Below, piece after piece: positions 56,363-64,000 of a stretch of 64,000 bases of DNA (positions are counted from its first letter, which is position 1; each line of letters starts with the position of its first letter). The notes under the pieces are model-generated. The model did no database searches and was not told the DNA's origin. It worked only from the letters and a program-made list of their open reading frames with translations. The stretch is from Papilionanthe hookeriana x Papilionanthe teres. Its lineage: Eukaryota > Streptophyta > Magnoliopsida > Asparagales > Orchidaceae. The translations under genes and the position numbers were made by a program. The stretch is taken from contig CM040421.1 of the NCBI GenBank assembly GCA_022702705.1, positions 55,783,740 to 55,847,739 on the forward strand. Direction: 5' to 3'.

Positions 56363-57397
56363 TTAGGTTGATCCAACATTAAAACCTTTAAAATTAGGCT
56401 TATTGCCTTCAAAATATGGTTTTAATATTTGTCTATTAACTTTGAATATTCTGCCAGATTTAGGGTCTTCGATAATCACAGCTTTAAATTGATAGATTTT
56501 TACGACAGTGAAAGGTCCTGTCCATCTAGATTTTAGTTTCTCAGAAAATAATTTTAATCTTGTATTGTATAGTAAAACTTTTTGTCCTGGTTCAAATTCC
56601 TTTTTAATAATCTTCTGATCATGCCATATTTTTCTTCTCTCCTTATATATTCTATCATTATCATATGATTCATTTCTGATTTCGTCCAATTCAATCAATA
56701 GCAACAGTCTTTTATCACCAACGTCTTTCAAATTAAAGTTCAATTTCTTTATCGCCCAATATGCTTTATATTCTAATTCAACTGACAAGTGATAAGTCTT
56801 TCTAAAGATTAATCTGTAAGGGGGCATTCCTATAGGAGTTTTATAAGCAGTTCTATATTCTTATAAACCAGTGTCTAATATAGCGACCAATCTAATTTCT
56901 TAGGATTAATGACTTTTTTCAAAATTCGTTTAATTTCACGATTAGATATCTTTCCTATGCCATTAGTTTGGGGATGATAAGCTGTAGAGATTTTATTCAT
57001 AATATTATATTTTTCTACCAATCTCTGAATCAGATTATTCCAAAAATGGGATCCTCCATCAGTGATGATTACTCTAAGCATTCCATATCTTGTGAAAATA
57101 TTTTTCATTAAAAACCTCGAAACACTTCTAGCATTACACCTAGATAAAGCTATTGCCTCAATCCATTTTGATACATAATCAATAACAATCAGTACATATA
57201 TATATATTTCCAAATAAAGGTATAAATGGTCCCATAAAATCTAATCCCCAAGCATAAAAAATTTCAACTTCCAAAGTAAAATGAAGAGACATTTCATTTC
57301 TTCTAGATATATTGTCTATTCTCTGACATCGATCACAAGTTTTGATAAATATATAAACATCTCTGAAAATAGTAGGCCAATAAAATTCATATTTCAA
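56363..57397 (-). pseudogene. Integrase of C
   Basis: N-terminal end (57179-57397): TCDRCQRIDNISRRNEMSL and WGLDFMGPFIPLFGN. Core (56875-57213): IVIDYVSKWIEAIALSR, ITDGGSHFWNNLIQ and AYHPQTNGIGKISNREIKR. A has VEVFNRE at this place, so the catalytic Glu is replaced by Lys. C-terminal part (56363-56827): FEPGQKVLLYNTRLKLFSE and SRWTGPFTVVKIYQF. Frameshifts near 57200 and 56860 break the gene. Confidence 0.85.
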
Positions 57398-57457
57398 AAT
57401 CTTATGTGCAGTTCTATCAATTCTAAAATGTAATCCAAATTCAGAATCATGACATTC

Positions 57458-58057
57458 TCAAATAATTCTTTCAGTTTCTTCATAAGGCACACATCTCCTA
57501 ATAAAAAGATCTTTACATTGCTTATACAGATAAGGATCATCCCAAAAATAAAATTTAGCATCATCTTTAAATTTTTTCCGCTTTTGCATTATTAATTCAG
57601 GTGGTAAAATATTACTAACGATGTAGTTTACAATATCAGCATACCACGGTAAATTTCCTTCAGCAATATTATATAATTGCTCATCAGGAAAAGTTTCTAT
57701 TATTTCCCTTTCAAATTCATCCAAATTAGGTTGTTCAAGTCTTGATAAATGATCAGCTATTTGATTATATACCCCTTTTCTATTAATGATATCAAAATCG
57801 AATTCTTGCATTAAAAGTATCCATCGAATCAGTCTTGATTTAACATCCTTCTTTTGCATTAAATGTTTAATAGCAGAATGATCAGTATGCACTATACATT
57901 TAGCTCCAATTAAGTAAGATCTAAATTTTTCAAAGGCATAAACGATAACTAATAACTCTGTTTCTGTAGTGGTGTAATTTATTTGAGCATCAACAAGAGT
58001 CTTACTAGCGTAGTATATAACTTTAAATATTTTTTCGTGTCTTTTCCCTAAAACCAC
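57458..58057 (-). pseudogene. RNase H and integrase zinc-binding region of C
   Basis: The 199-residue open frame reads YYASKTLVDAQINYTTTETE, LLVIVYAFEKFRSYLIG, HTDHSAIKHLMQKKDVKSRL and YNQIADHLSRLEQPN, followed by the integrase lead LPWYADIVNYIVSNILPPEL and RRCVPYEETERII. Catalytic Glu (TETELL) and Asp (TDHS) residues are present. It is the best preserved RNase H in the window but stands alone, because RT upstream is truncated. Confidence 0.88.
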
Positions 58058-58312
58058 TTAAATAGCATAATCGCTAGCATCACACATTAATTCAAATGGT
58101 TTCTCCCAGTCAGGTGAAATTATTATAGGGGCATCGATTAATTTTTTCTTTAATAGATCGAAAGCTTTTAAGCATTCATCGCTAAAATCAAACTTCCTAT
58201 CTTTTTCCAAAAGTTGGCATAGAGGCTTAGTAATTTTGGAAAAGTCTTTAATATATCGCCTGTAGAATTCTATATGTCCCAAAAAGCTTCTTACCCCTCT
58301 CACAGTTGTTGG
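58058..58312 (-). pseudogene. C-terminal end of reverse transcriptase (C), truncated
   Basis: It reads RGVRSFLGHIEFYRRYIKDF, KITKPLCQLLEKDRKFDF and PIIISPDWEKPFELMCDASD, the thumb/connection part of gypsy RT. Upstream RT (including FMDD) is absent because likeness to A and B ends at 58312. Confidence 0.88.
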
Positions 58313-59197
58313 TGTTCACCTCATTTTTGGCGAGATCTTTTCTTTCCTCTTAGTGCTTAGGATCTAGCCATAGAACTTCTCCTTGACTATCCTAGAGGAC
58401 TAGAGATGGGACCAGCCCGGTTTTAGAAACTCGAACCGGCTCTTTACTCGTTTTGAAGTTCTGCATGTATAGTTGCCGACCTCTAACGTTTAGAATGTCG
58501 AAATTAACACGACGGAGCTCAAAATGAGTCCCCATAGAATCATTAAGCCTTAGGGATGCCTTGTACACTTTTCGCACCTCCGCACGCACGAATTTCACAA
58601 TTCGGACCCTCGACACTTTCAAACACTGCAATTCATGTCACTCGAACTTTTATTTAATTCAAAATTAAATTTTGAAACAATCGATCGCGAATCGAAAACT
58701 TGACGAAATTGAATTCGACACGTTTTTTAACGCAACCGTCGACGAGGTTGTCCGAACGACCCCGGATGACGAAATGGACATCGCTGTTGCGTCAGGAACG
58801 TCGAAATTACCTAGGAAGGACACTAATTTTGATATGATTTCGCGCGGGGTTGATTTTTGTTTGAATCGGTGAAATTAAAATAAAATATTAATTTAAAATA
58901 ATAAGAAAAAACACACACATAAGTCCCTAAAATCCCTAACTCACCCTCACGCACCGTCTACCTTCTCCCTCCTGTTCGCGACCCAGGGCTTCGCCCTAGC
59001 CGACCGAGCCCGTCTTCTTCCTCGCGAAGGATCGCTCGAGGTCCCCTCTCCCTTACTCTGGAAAAGCTTCGCTCCCCTGGCAAAAGCTTCTCCATGCATC
59101 CACGATCTCTGCTGCGACATTTGTCGCTTCTTCTCCTTGTCGCCGACGGCTTCGGCTCACCGCCCGGTAGGTGAAGGTAACTCGTTCTCCTCCTCCT

Positions 59198-59212
59198 TGG
59201 CTATAAAAACCC
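59198..59212 (+). promoter_or_regulatory. TATA box in the LTR-like region
   Basis: GGCTATAAAAACCCC fits the plant TATA consensus. The G+C-rich sequence before it and the T/C-rich sequence after it fit a promoter of an LTR or gene. No long frame follows. Confidence 0.5.
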
Positions 59213-60704
59213 CACTTGGGAGAGGGATGAAAGGTTGGCCGAAATCTTTGGAGAAGAGGAGGTTCTGCCAAATTTTGTGGTGGCTCGAGCTTCTTGCTAA
59301 TCTGCTCGGTTTCTTTGCTTGGCCGCTCGATATTCCTGCTTGGTTGCTTGACATTTTTTTTTAGTTTCTCCTTATTTTTATTGACCTGCGAAATAATTTT
59401 TTTTTTTTTGGGCTGCCTGGTTTGATTTCCTGTCATTCATGATTCATCTGTATAGTTTGCTAAAGGCTTTTCCACTCTTTTATGTCTTCTTCTCAAATGT
59501 GTGTGGAGGCTCTTATAATTAAAATCAATGGGAGAAATGGGCTGGCTGATTTGCTATGTTACTTTCAGTTTACTATAAAGATTGCATTGCAAAAAGCTAG
59601 TATAAGTTCTTCTAGAGTTTTGTGTGGTTGCTTCTAAACTGAAAACATATTTTTTGTTAAGATAGTAAATGTGCTTGATTTCAATATTTATTTGGATGCA
59701 AGTTGAAGAGGTTGTTCAGTTGCTAGGATAGTATTGCTGGCAGTAAATGATGAAACGTTTTTTGGCAAATGAAGTTCTCTTTTGTTTCCCTACTTCTTCA
59801 ATATATTTAAAAAAAATACACTTCATATATTTCATTTATTTGTTGAATCGTTGTATGCTAAGAAGCGGTGGAAGACCTTTTGCTGCCTTTACATCAGCAT
59901 AACTAAGTTCAAACTTTATTTTCGATGAAAAATTCAGCTAAGCAGGCTGAATACGAAATTATTAGCCTTGCATTTTCTATCATCTCTTGTCGGTGATGTT
60001 ATTTTAGCTCTTGTTGGAATTATGATGCCAATTTGTGAATTTAGGGCTGAGAAAACTTTGCTTTGGAACAAATTTGTACCTAAAAAAATAATAATTATTC
60101 AAGCATAGTGGTTTCATGTATAATCCTATCAGCAATGCTTTCAAAACATGTGCATATATGCAGATTTTAAGATACCGAATTCTCATGTATATACTTGCAT
60201 ACATATTAGTTGAAACTTATTAGTTACAAATCTAGTGTTCATTCACATTCTATTTAGTGAGGATGTTTGCATATATGTCTTTCAACTCTTATATATTTAC
60301 ATATATAACACCCAAACTTCAAATTATTGTATATTTACATATATAACACCAAAAATTGTGCCTTTTACATTCCTGCCGCTCGATTCGTATATGCACTTAT
60401 ATTTGAAGCATCTAAACTTTTACTTTGCCTGAAGAGAGAAGCATTTTTTATCCTAATTCATTCAAATGGTAAGGAGGATTCCCTTCTCTTATTCAAATGG
60501 CTCTTTGCCGATTTTGTCTTTTGTGCATCTAAGTGCAAATATTAAGAGGATTTTAAAAGATTGTTTGGTTCAGATTTGAATACCTCTTTGCCGGCTTTAT
60601 CTTTCATGTATTCAAGTGTAACTATTAAAATGCTTTAAATGTTTGTTCGATTCAGGATTTGGATGACATGTATGCATAAATGCAAGATTGGGTGTTTTAT
60701 TTGT

Positions 60705-61045
60705 TAAAACCTGAAAAGTTTGGCTTGCTTATTTGCAAGAATCTACCTCGAGGCTTTGCATTTTGAAAATTTGAAAGGTTTTATTTGTATTTTGCAATTA
60801 TTCGAGAACCTTGGTGTTTGACCTTTTGAAAACCTGGAAGGCATGGGTGTTTCTTTTCGTAAAAATTTGAGAAGTTTGAATGGCTTATATGTGAAAACTT
60901 GAAAAGTTTTGCATGACTTTTTGTGAAAATTTAGAGATTCCGAGTGGCTTACTTGAAAAATCTAAAACTTGACATAGCTCCCTTTTGAAAATGTGAAAAA
61001 TTTTGGGATGTGATCTTTGAAAATGTGGAGAGGTTTCTTGGGCTT
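60705..61045 (+). repeat. Degenerate tandem repeat, GAAAATTTGAAAAGTTT-like
   Basis: Seven or eight worn copies of a TTTTGAAAATTTGAAAAGTTT-type word recur every 40-55 bases. Each is followed by a more variable GGCTT/GGGTG stretch. No coding potential. Confidence 0.6.
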
Positions 61046-61754
61046 GTTGCTTGGCCCTCATTCAAATTAATTGCTTAGTGTTGATGATTACTCATTTAGC
61101 ACTTCATGCTTACAATGGTAGCCTAGCAAGAGAGAAGGTGGGGATGAAAGTTTTATGTTAGCTTCACTTTAAGCATGATAAGAGTTCAAAGATTTCTAGT
61201 TACTTTTTTTTTCTATCATTGCTACAACTCTGAATATGTTAAGCATGTATAGGAGTACTTCGAGATTCTCTTGCTAGCATGGCTTGAACGTTGTTTTGAG
61301 GATTTGGGCTCTTTTAGCTAGCCCCTGAACTTAAACATGCATGCTTTATAAAAATATCTTTACTCCTACTTCATCTACAATATGTACATGCTTGGGATGG
61401 ATGGAAACATTGGTTGTTACATATATATGCTTGCGGCATTTCTTTTTATACAAATTGCAGGTGTGGAAAATTCATTTTTACGCCGTTATGCTGCCCGATT
61501 TTTCTTGGTTGGGTTCGTTCTTTTTCTTTTCTACTTCATTTCTACTTCACTTCACTTTACTTTCCTTCCCCGCAGCTTTATTTTATGTTTCTCTTTTTGC
61601 CCTTACTTGAGTGTCATGGGAATGGGTTCGACACCACCATAGGGGTCTAGGTCACTCCATGAGAGCAGCGACACTTTTAGGTCTTTCCCTTTAGGACGAG
61701 TGAGGATTGTCGGGAGTCCGGGGTGATTGACTTGAGTTGATTGATTTTGAGAAC

Positions 61755-61914
61755 CAATTCACCTCATTTTACGATTCTGTGTTAGGTGAATTGTTTTCTC
61801 CTCTTTCCTTGCTTTGTTCCTCCGTCCCTTGATTTTCTCCTTGCTTTTTGGTTCAATGTCCGCACCTACAGGGGACGTGTAGGTGTGTACATATAGCCCC
61901 TTTAGGCTATATGT
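61755..61914. other. Three perfect inverted repeats in 160 bases
   Basis: CAATTCACCT/AGGTGAATTG (61755-61764, 61794-61803), CACCTACA/TGTAGGTG (61863-61870, 61878-61885) and ACATATAGCC/GGCTATATGT (61889-61898, 61905-61914). No gene lies next to them. Confidence 0.7.
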
Positions 61915-62815
61915 GGGGCCATCAAGCAAGACTGTAAGTAGGGTGGTTGGGGTTAGGACGGCGACGATAATGCTTATGTGTGCTTAAAAAAGAGGGTTTC
62001 GAATAGTATCACCTTGCCAACGCGTAAAATCTCCATTGGAGTCGAGGCCTGGGACCGACGATGCTATTCATCAATTCTTGGTGAGACTGTTGCCACCAAT
62101 ACCCTTAAGTTTTTAGTAATCCTAGTTCGATTATGGTGGTTAGCCTGTGGACTGTACTACTTTATAAAAATAAATATTTTGAAACAAAATTCCCATCTAC
62201 ACCAAAATTACTTTTCACCTATAAATTTATATGCATGCAAACTAAAATGAATGAAAATTAGTGAAGGTCCACGACTAATTATTCGAGTCGAGATTAGGAC
62301 TACCCTCTGTAGGGTGTCGGTCCGGTAGCTCTTACCTAAGATTGAGACGCACACAGTCCAGCTCTGAGTCCTTCCCGCCACCATGCTTATGGTCCTTTTC
62401 AGATGCCCCATGGCTTTCTTACAGTTCCCCGTGAGTTTAGCGGGACATCTGTGAGTTTCTTCTTTTTGTGTTTTTGTGGTTTTCACTACGACTTTTTTGC
62501 GCTTGTTCGTGATTTTCTTCGAAGTTTTCCACGGAAGCTCTTTACTTTTCTTTCTCGATTTTCTTTGTTTTCCTTTCGTCTTTCTTTTGAGTTTTCTTTT
62601 TCGCCCTCTTGCCTTTCCTTTGGATTTATTCCCGGATTTCACACTTAACTTTCCCTGCACATACGGTAGCGCACTTACTGATGTTTTCCTTACTACGTTC
62701 ACCCTTGTTTTGTTTTCGTACTGACGCATTTTTTATAGGAAACAATAAAATGATAATAATAAACATGTAACAATACATTGCGGGTAATCGGCACCTACGG
62801 TACACTTGTAGCACT
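61915..62815. other. Unassigned repeat-like sequence
   Basis: A 173-residue minus-strand frame (62208-62729) is rich in Lys/Arg (for example KRKLKRKTKGK) because the plus strand is T/C-rich; I do not regard it as a gene. The sequence may be part of the LTR whose start is at 63615. Confidence 0.35.
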
Positions 62816-62839
62816 GTTACTTCTTTTATTTACTGCGTT

Positions 62840-63080
62840 ACATGCTCTACTTTTTCAGCATATATACCTGCTAGCGTAGCATGTTTTACTTTCCTTAGTA
62901 CCTGCTTCTGTTAGTATAACATGTTTTACTTTCTGTAGCATATACTCCTGTTTAGGGTAGCATGTTTACTGCCTAGCGTAGCATGTTTTACTTTTCTTAA
63001 TACTTTCTTCCTGTTATTTACTATAGCATGTTCCTGCTCACTTGTTTTCCTGCTTCCTTTTACTACTGTTCCTGTCACTG
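62840..63080. repeat. Degenerate tandem repeat with TAGCATGTTTTACTTTC units
   Basis: TAGCATGTTTTACTTTCC, ATAACATGTTTTACTTTC, GTAGCATGTTTACTGCC and GTAGCATGTTTTACTTTTC recur about every 48-60 bases with CTGCTTCTGTT-like spacers. No coding potential. Confidence 0.6.
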
Positions 63081-63195
63081 TAGCACACACTCACGTTTGC
63101 AATAAAACAATAATAAAAAAGAAAATAATCATAATAAAATAAAACACTGACATAACAATTTGCATGTCCACTTTTAATAAGTTAAACTTTAAAAC

Positions 63196-63480
63196 TCAAA
63201 CTGCATTCTTGCTACGACGTGTAGCACGGAGCACGACTTCGAGGGCAGCACGACCATCGTCAACAGAAAAAATTGCGACTACATTAGCAAAGCCATTCTT
63301 TGGTTTAAATAACAAGTCATAAGACTTCGAGGTAGTCCGCCTAGTGCGACATAAATCCTCAATTGTTCTTTTAGGCCTTTGCACAGCCTTGTTGTGCAAT
63401 ATAAGCCCTAACTCGCTTATGATTCCGAGGTCGTCGTCCGATACAGCGTAAATCCTCTTATCTTTCAGGTTATTTGCATA
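63196..63480 (-). other. Open frame without ATG inside the LTR-like sequence
   Basis: About 95 codons are open on the minus strand, ending TGA at 63196. The frame reads PDYANNLKDKRIYAVSDDDL, GIISELGLILHNKAVQRPKR and FANVVAIFSVDDGRAALEVV. Composition looks protein-like, but there is no ATG start and I do not recognise it. It lies within the presumed LTR below 63615, so it may be chance or a captured fragment. Confidence 0.3.
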
Positions 63481-63591
63481 ATCAGGTGATTATGTAAATG
63501 TAATTCCTATAATTAATTGACAGGATTGAAACTTAAATAAATTCATTTTCAAAATTCAAAGCCCAATATTAGGATAGTTTGGGAAGTCACC

Positions 63592-63635
63592 GAAGTTCAC
63601 TTCGGGTCTGTGACATCTCCTACTTCTTTCCCTTT
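63592..63635 (-). promoter_or_regulatory. Polypurine tract and start of a gypsy 3' LTR
   Basis: The minus strand reads AAAGGGAAAGAAGTAGGAGA (63616-63635, polypurine tract) then TGTCACAGACCCGAAGTGAA, an LTR start at 63615. CCGAAGTTCACTTCGG (63592-63607) is a near-perfect palindrome. Many Tekay/Del-type chromovirus LTRs begin TGTCAC.ACCCGA. The LTR runs left; its end was not found. Confidence 0.6.
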
Positions 63636-64000
63636 GGACTCCTGAAATAAACTGTTACAAATTTGAGTTATTCCCTATTGAAATTTCCAAAGTCCAATTG
63701 TTTGAAAATCTTAAAATTTGAAATTCTTCAGAGCAAAACCATTGATCATCATCGAGAGTTTTCCTAAGTGATTTCTGTCTCTTAGGATGTAATTAACTAT
63801 AGGGGCTTGCCCTTATAGGAAACTTTAAGAACCCATGTAATATAAACTCTGCTTAATTCCTTCATATTGAGCAGGGGAACTTGTCGGCTTATAAAATTGG
63901 TTCGCAGACCAAACGGATGTCACAAATCTTCTAGTTTATTTAATTGAGCCCCATCATCAAGCAGTGTGTCTATTCTTCGGGATAGATACACGGTTTGTGG
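63636..64000 (-). mobile_element. Internal 3' end of the gypsy element at the right edge
   Basis: This should be the untranslated 3' part of the element whose LTR starts at 63615. No pol sequence is visible before the window ends. Confidence 0.35.

Larger units (their letters stand above)
49877..58312 (-). mobile_element. Athila-like Ty3/gypsy element C, 5'-truncated
   Basis: Minus-strand order from the right: C-terminal RT, RNase H, integrase, ORF-I, ORF-II, 3' UTR, polypurine tract, 3' LTR. gag, protease, most of RT, PBS and 5' LTR are missing: likeness to A and B stops at 58312, where unrelated LTR-like sequence begins. LTR sequence and GC motif differ from A and B, so it is a third family. 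Confidence 0.87.
58313..61640 (+). repeat. LTR-like repeat sequence of unknown family
   Basis: It begins TGTTCACC where element C is cut. The first 0.9 kb is rich in CG words, then a clear TATA box (GGCTATAAAAACCCC, about 59198-59212) is followed by a T/C-rich stretch like the R-U5 start of a long gypsy LTR. No protein domain was recognised and no right LTR end or PBS could be fixed. It could be a long solo LTR; GTTGG (58308-58312) would be its left target duplication but I found no right copy. Confidence 0.35.

Noticed and set aside
58672..58872. 66-residue frame with DEVVRTTPDDEMDIAV
   Set aside because: It looks protein-like but is short, lies in the U3-like part of an LTR-like repeat and matches no family I know.
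59053..59436. 127-residue minus-strand frame and antisense partners
   Set aside because: It overlaps the TATA box region of an LTR-like sequence, is biased in composition and has no family match.
62208..62729. 173-residue Lys/Arg-rich minus-strand frame
   Set aside because: Its composition follows from the T/C-rich plus strand, there are overlapping frames on the other strand, and no domain is seen.
1..64000. tRNA and rRNA genes
   Set aside because: I saw no cloverleaf with A and B boxes or rRNA-like stretch by reading; PBS matches are only short complements of tRNA ends. A tRNAscan run would settle it.

Overview
This is plant (angiosperm) nuclear DNA. It is AT-rich and almost entirely built from LTR retrotransposons and decayed DNA transposons, with one recognisable host gene: an intron-less pentatricopeptide-repeat (PPR) gene at 39150-40814 (minus). 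The evidence for a plant is the PLS-class PPR protein, Athila-type Ty3/gypsy elements with 'putative plant transposon protein' extra ORFs, Ty1/copia elements primed by initiator tRNA-Met, and CACTA (En/Spm-like) remnants. The species cannot be told from the sequence.

Layout. 1-4910: 3' part of an Athila-like element (copy A', plus strand), cut by the window edge and inserted into a decayed copia element (4911-about 6905). 7009-20613: a complete Athila-like element (A, minus) with LTRs and a perfect 5-bp target duplication CCTAG. 21059-34369: a second complete Athila-like element of a different family (B, minus) with target duplication CCTGC. 34754-37841: a short gag-only copia element (E, minus) with target duplication CAAGT and a GC-rich leader. 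37998-38364: related solo LTR. 39150-40814: PPR gene. 41040-43880 and 47262-49876: two related CACTA remnants. 45000-45655: a truncated copia copy (F). 49877-58312: a third Athila-like family (C, minus), cut off inside reverse transcriptase. 58313-64000: LTR-like and other repeat sequence, including the start of a further gypsy 3' LTR reading leftwards from 63615.

The three Athila-like families share one plan: LTR, PBS, gag, protease, RT, RNase H, integrase, a conserved block just after the pol stop codon, ORF-I, ORF-II, a structured 3' untranslated region, a polypurine tract, LTR. ORF-I and ORF-II are paralogues. Most coding regions are broken by stops and frameshifts, so these copies look non-functional.

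The most interesting signal is non-coding. Each family carries its own short GC-rich near-palindrome (A: TCGCCGACGGCGA; B: GGCGCCTAGGCGCC; C: GGCGCGGTCCGGCGC) in an otherwise AT-rich element, and it clusters in the same three places in every family: in U3 of the LTR, before ORF-I, and before ORF-II. ORF-II is also preceded by a conserved leader ending in a splice-donor-like site. I infer internal promoters for the extra ORFs that share control with the LTR. Other conserved structure includes a hairpin beside the PPT, a stem enclosing a purine tract in the 3' UTR, and a second, decayed primer-binding-site-like sequence inside the LTR end.
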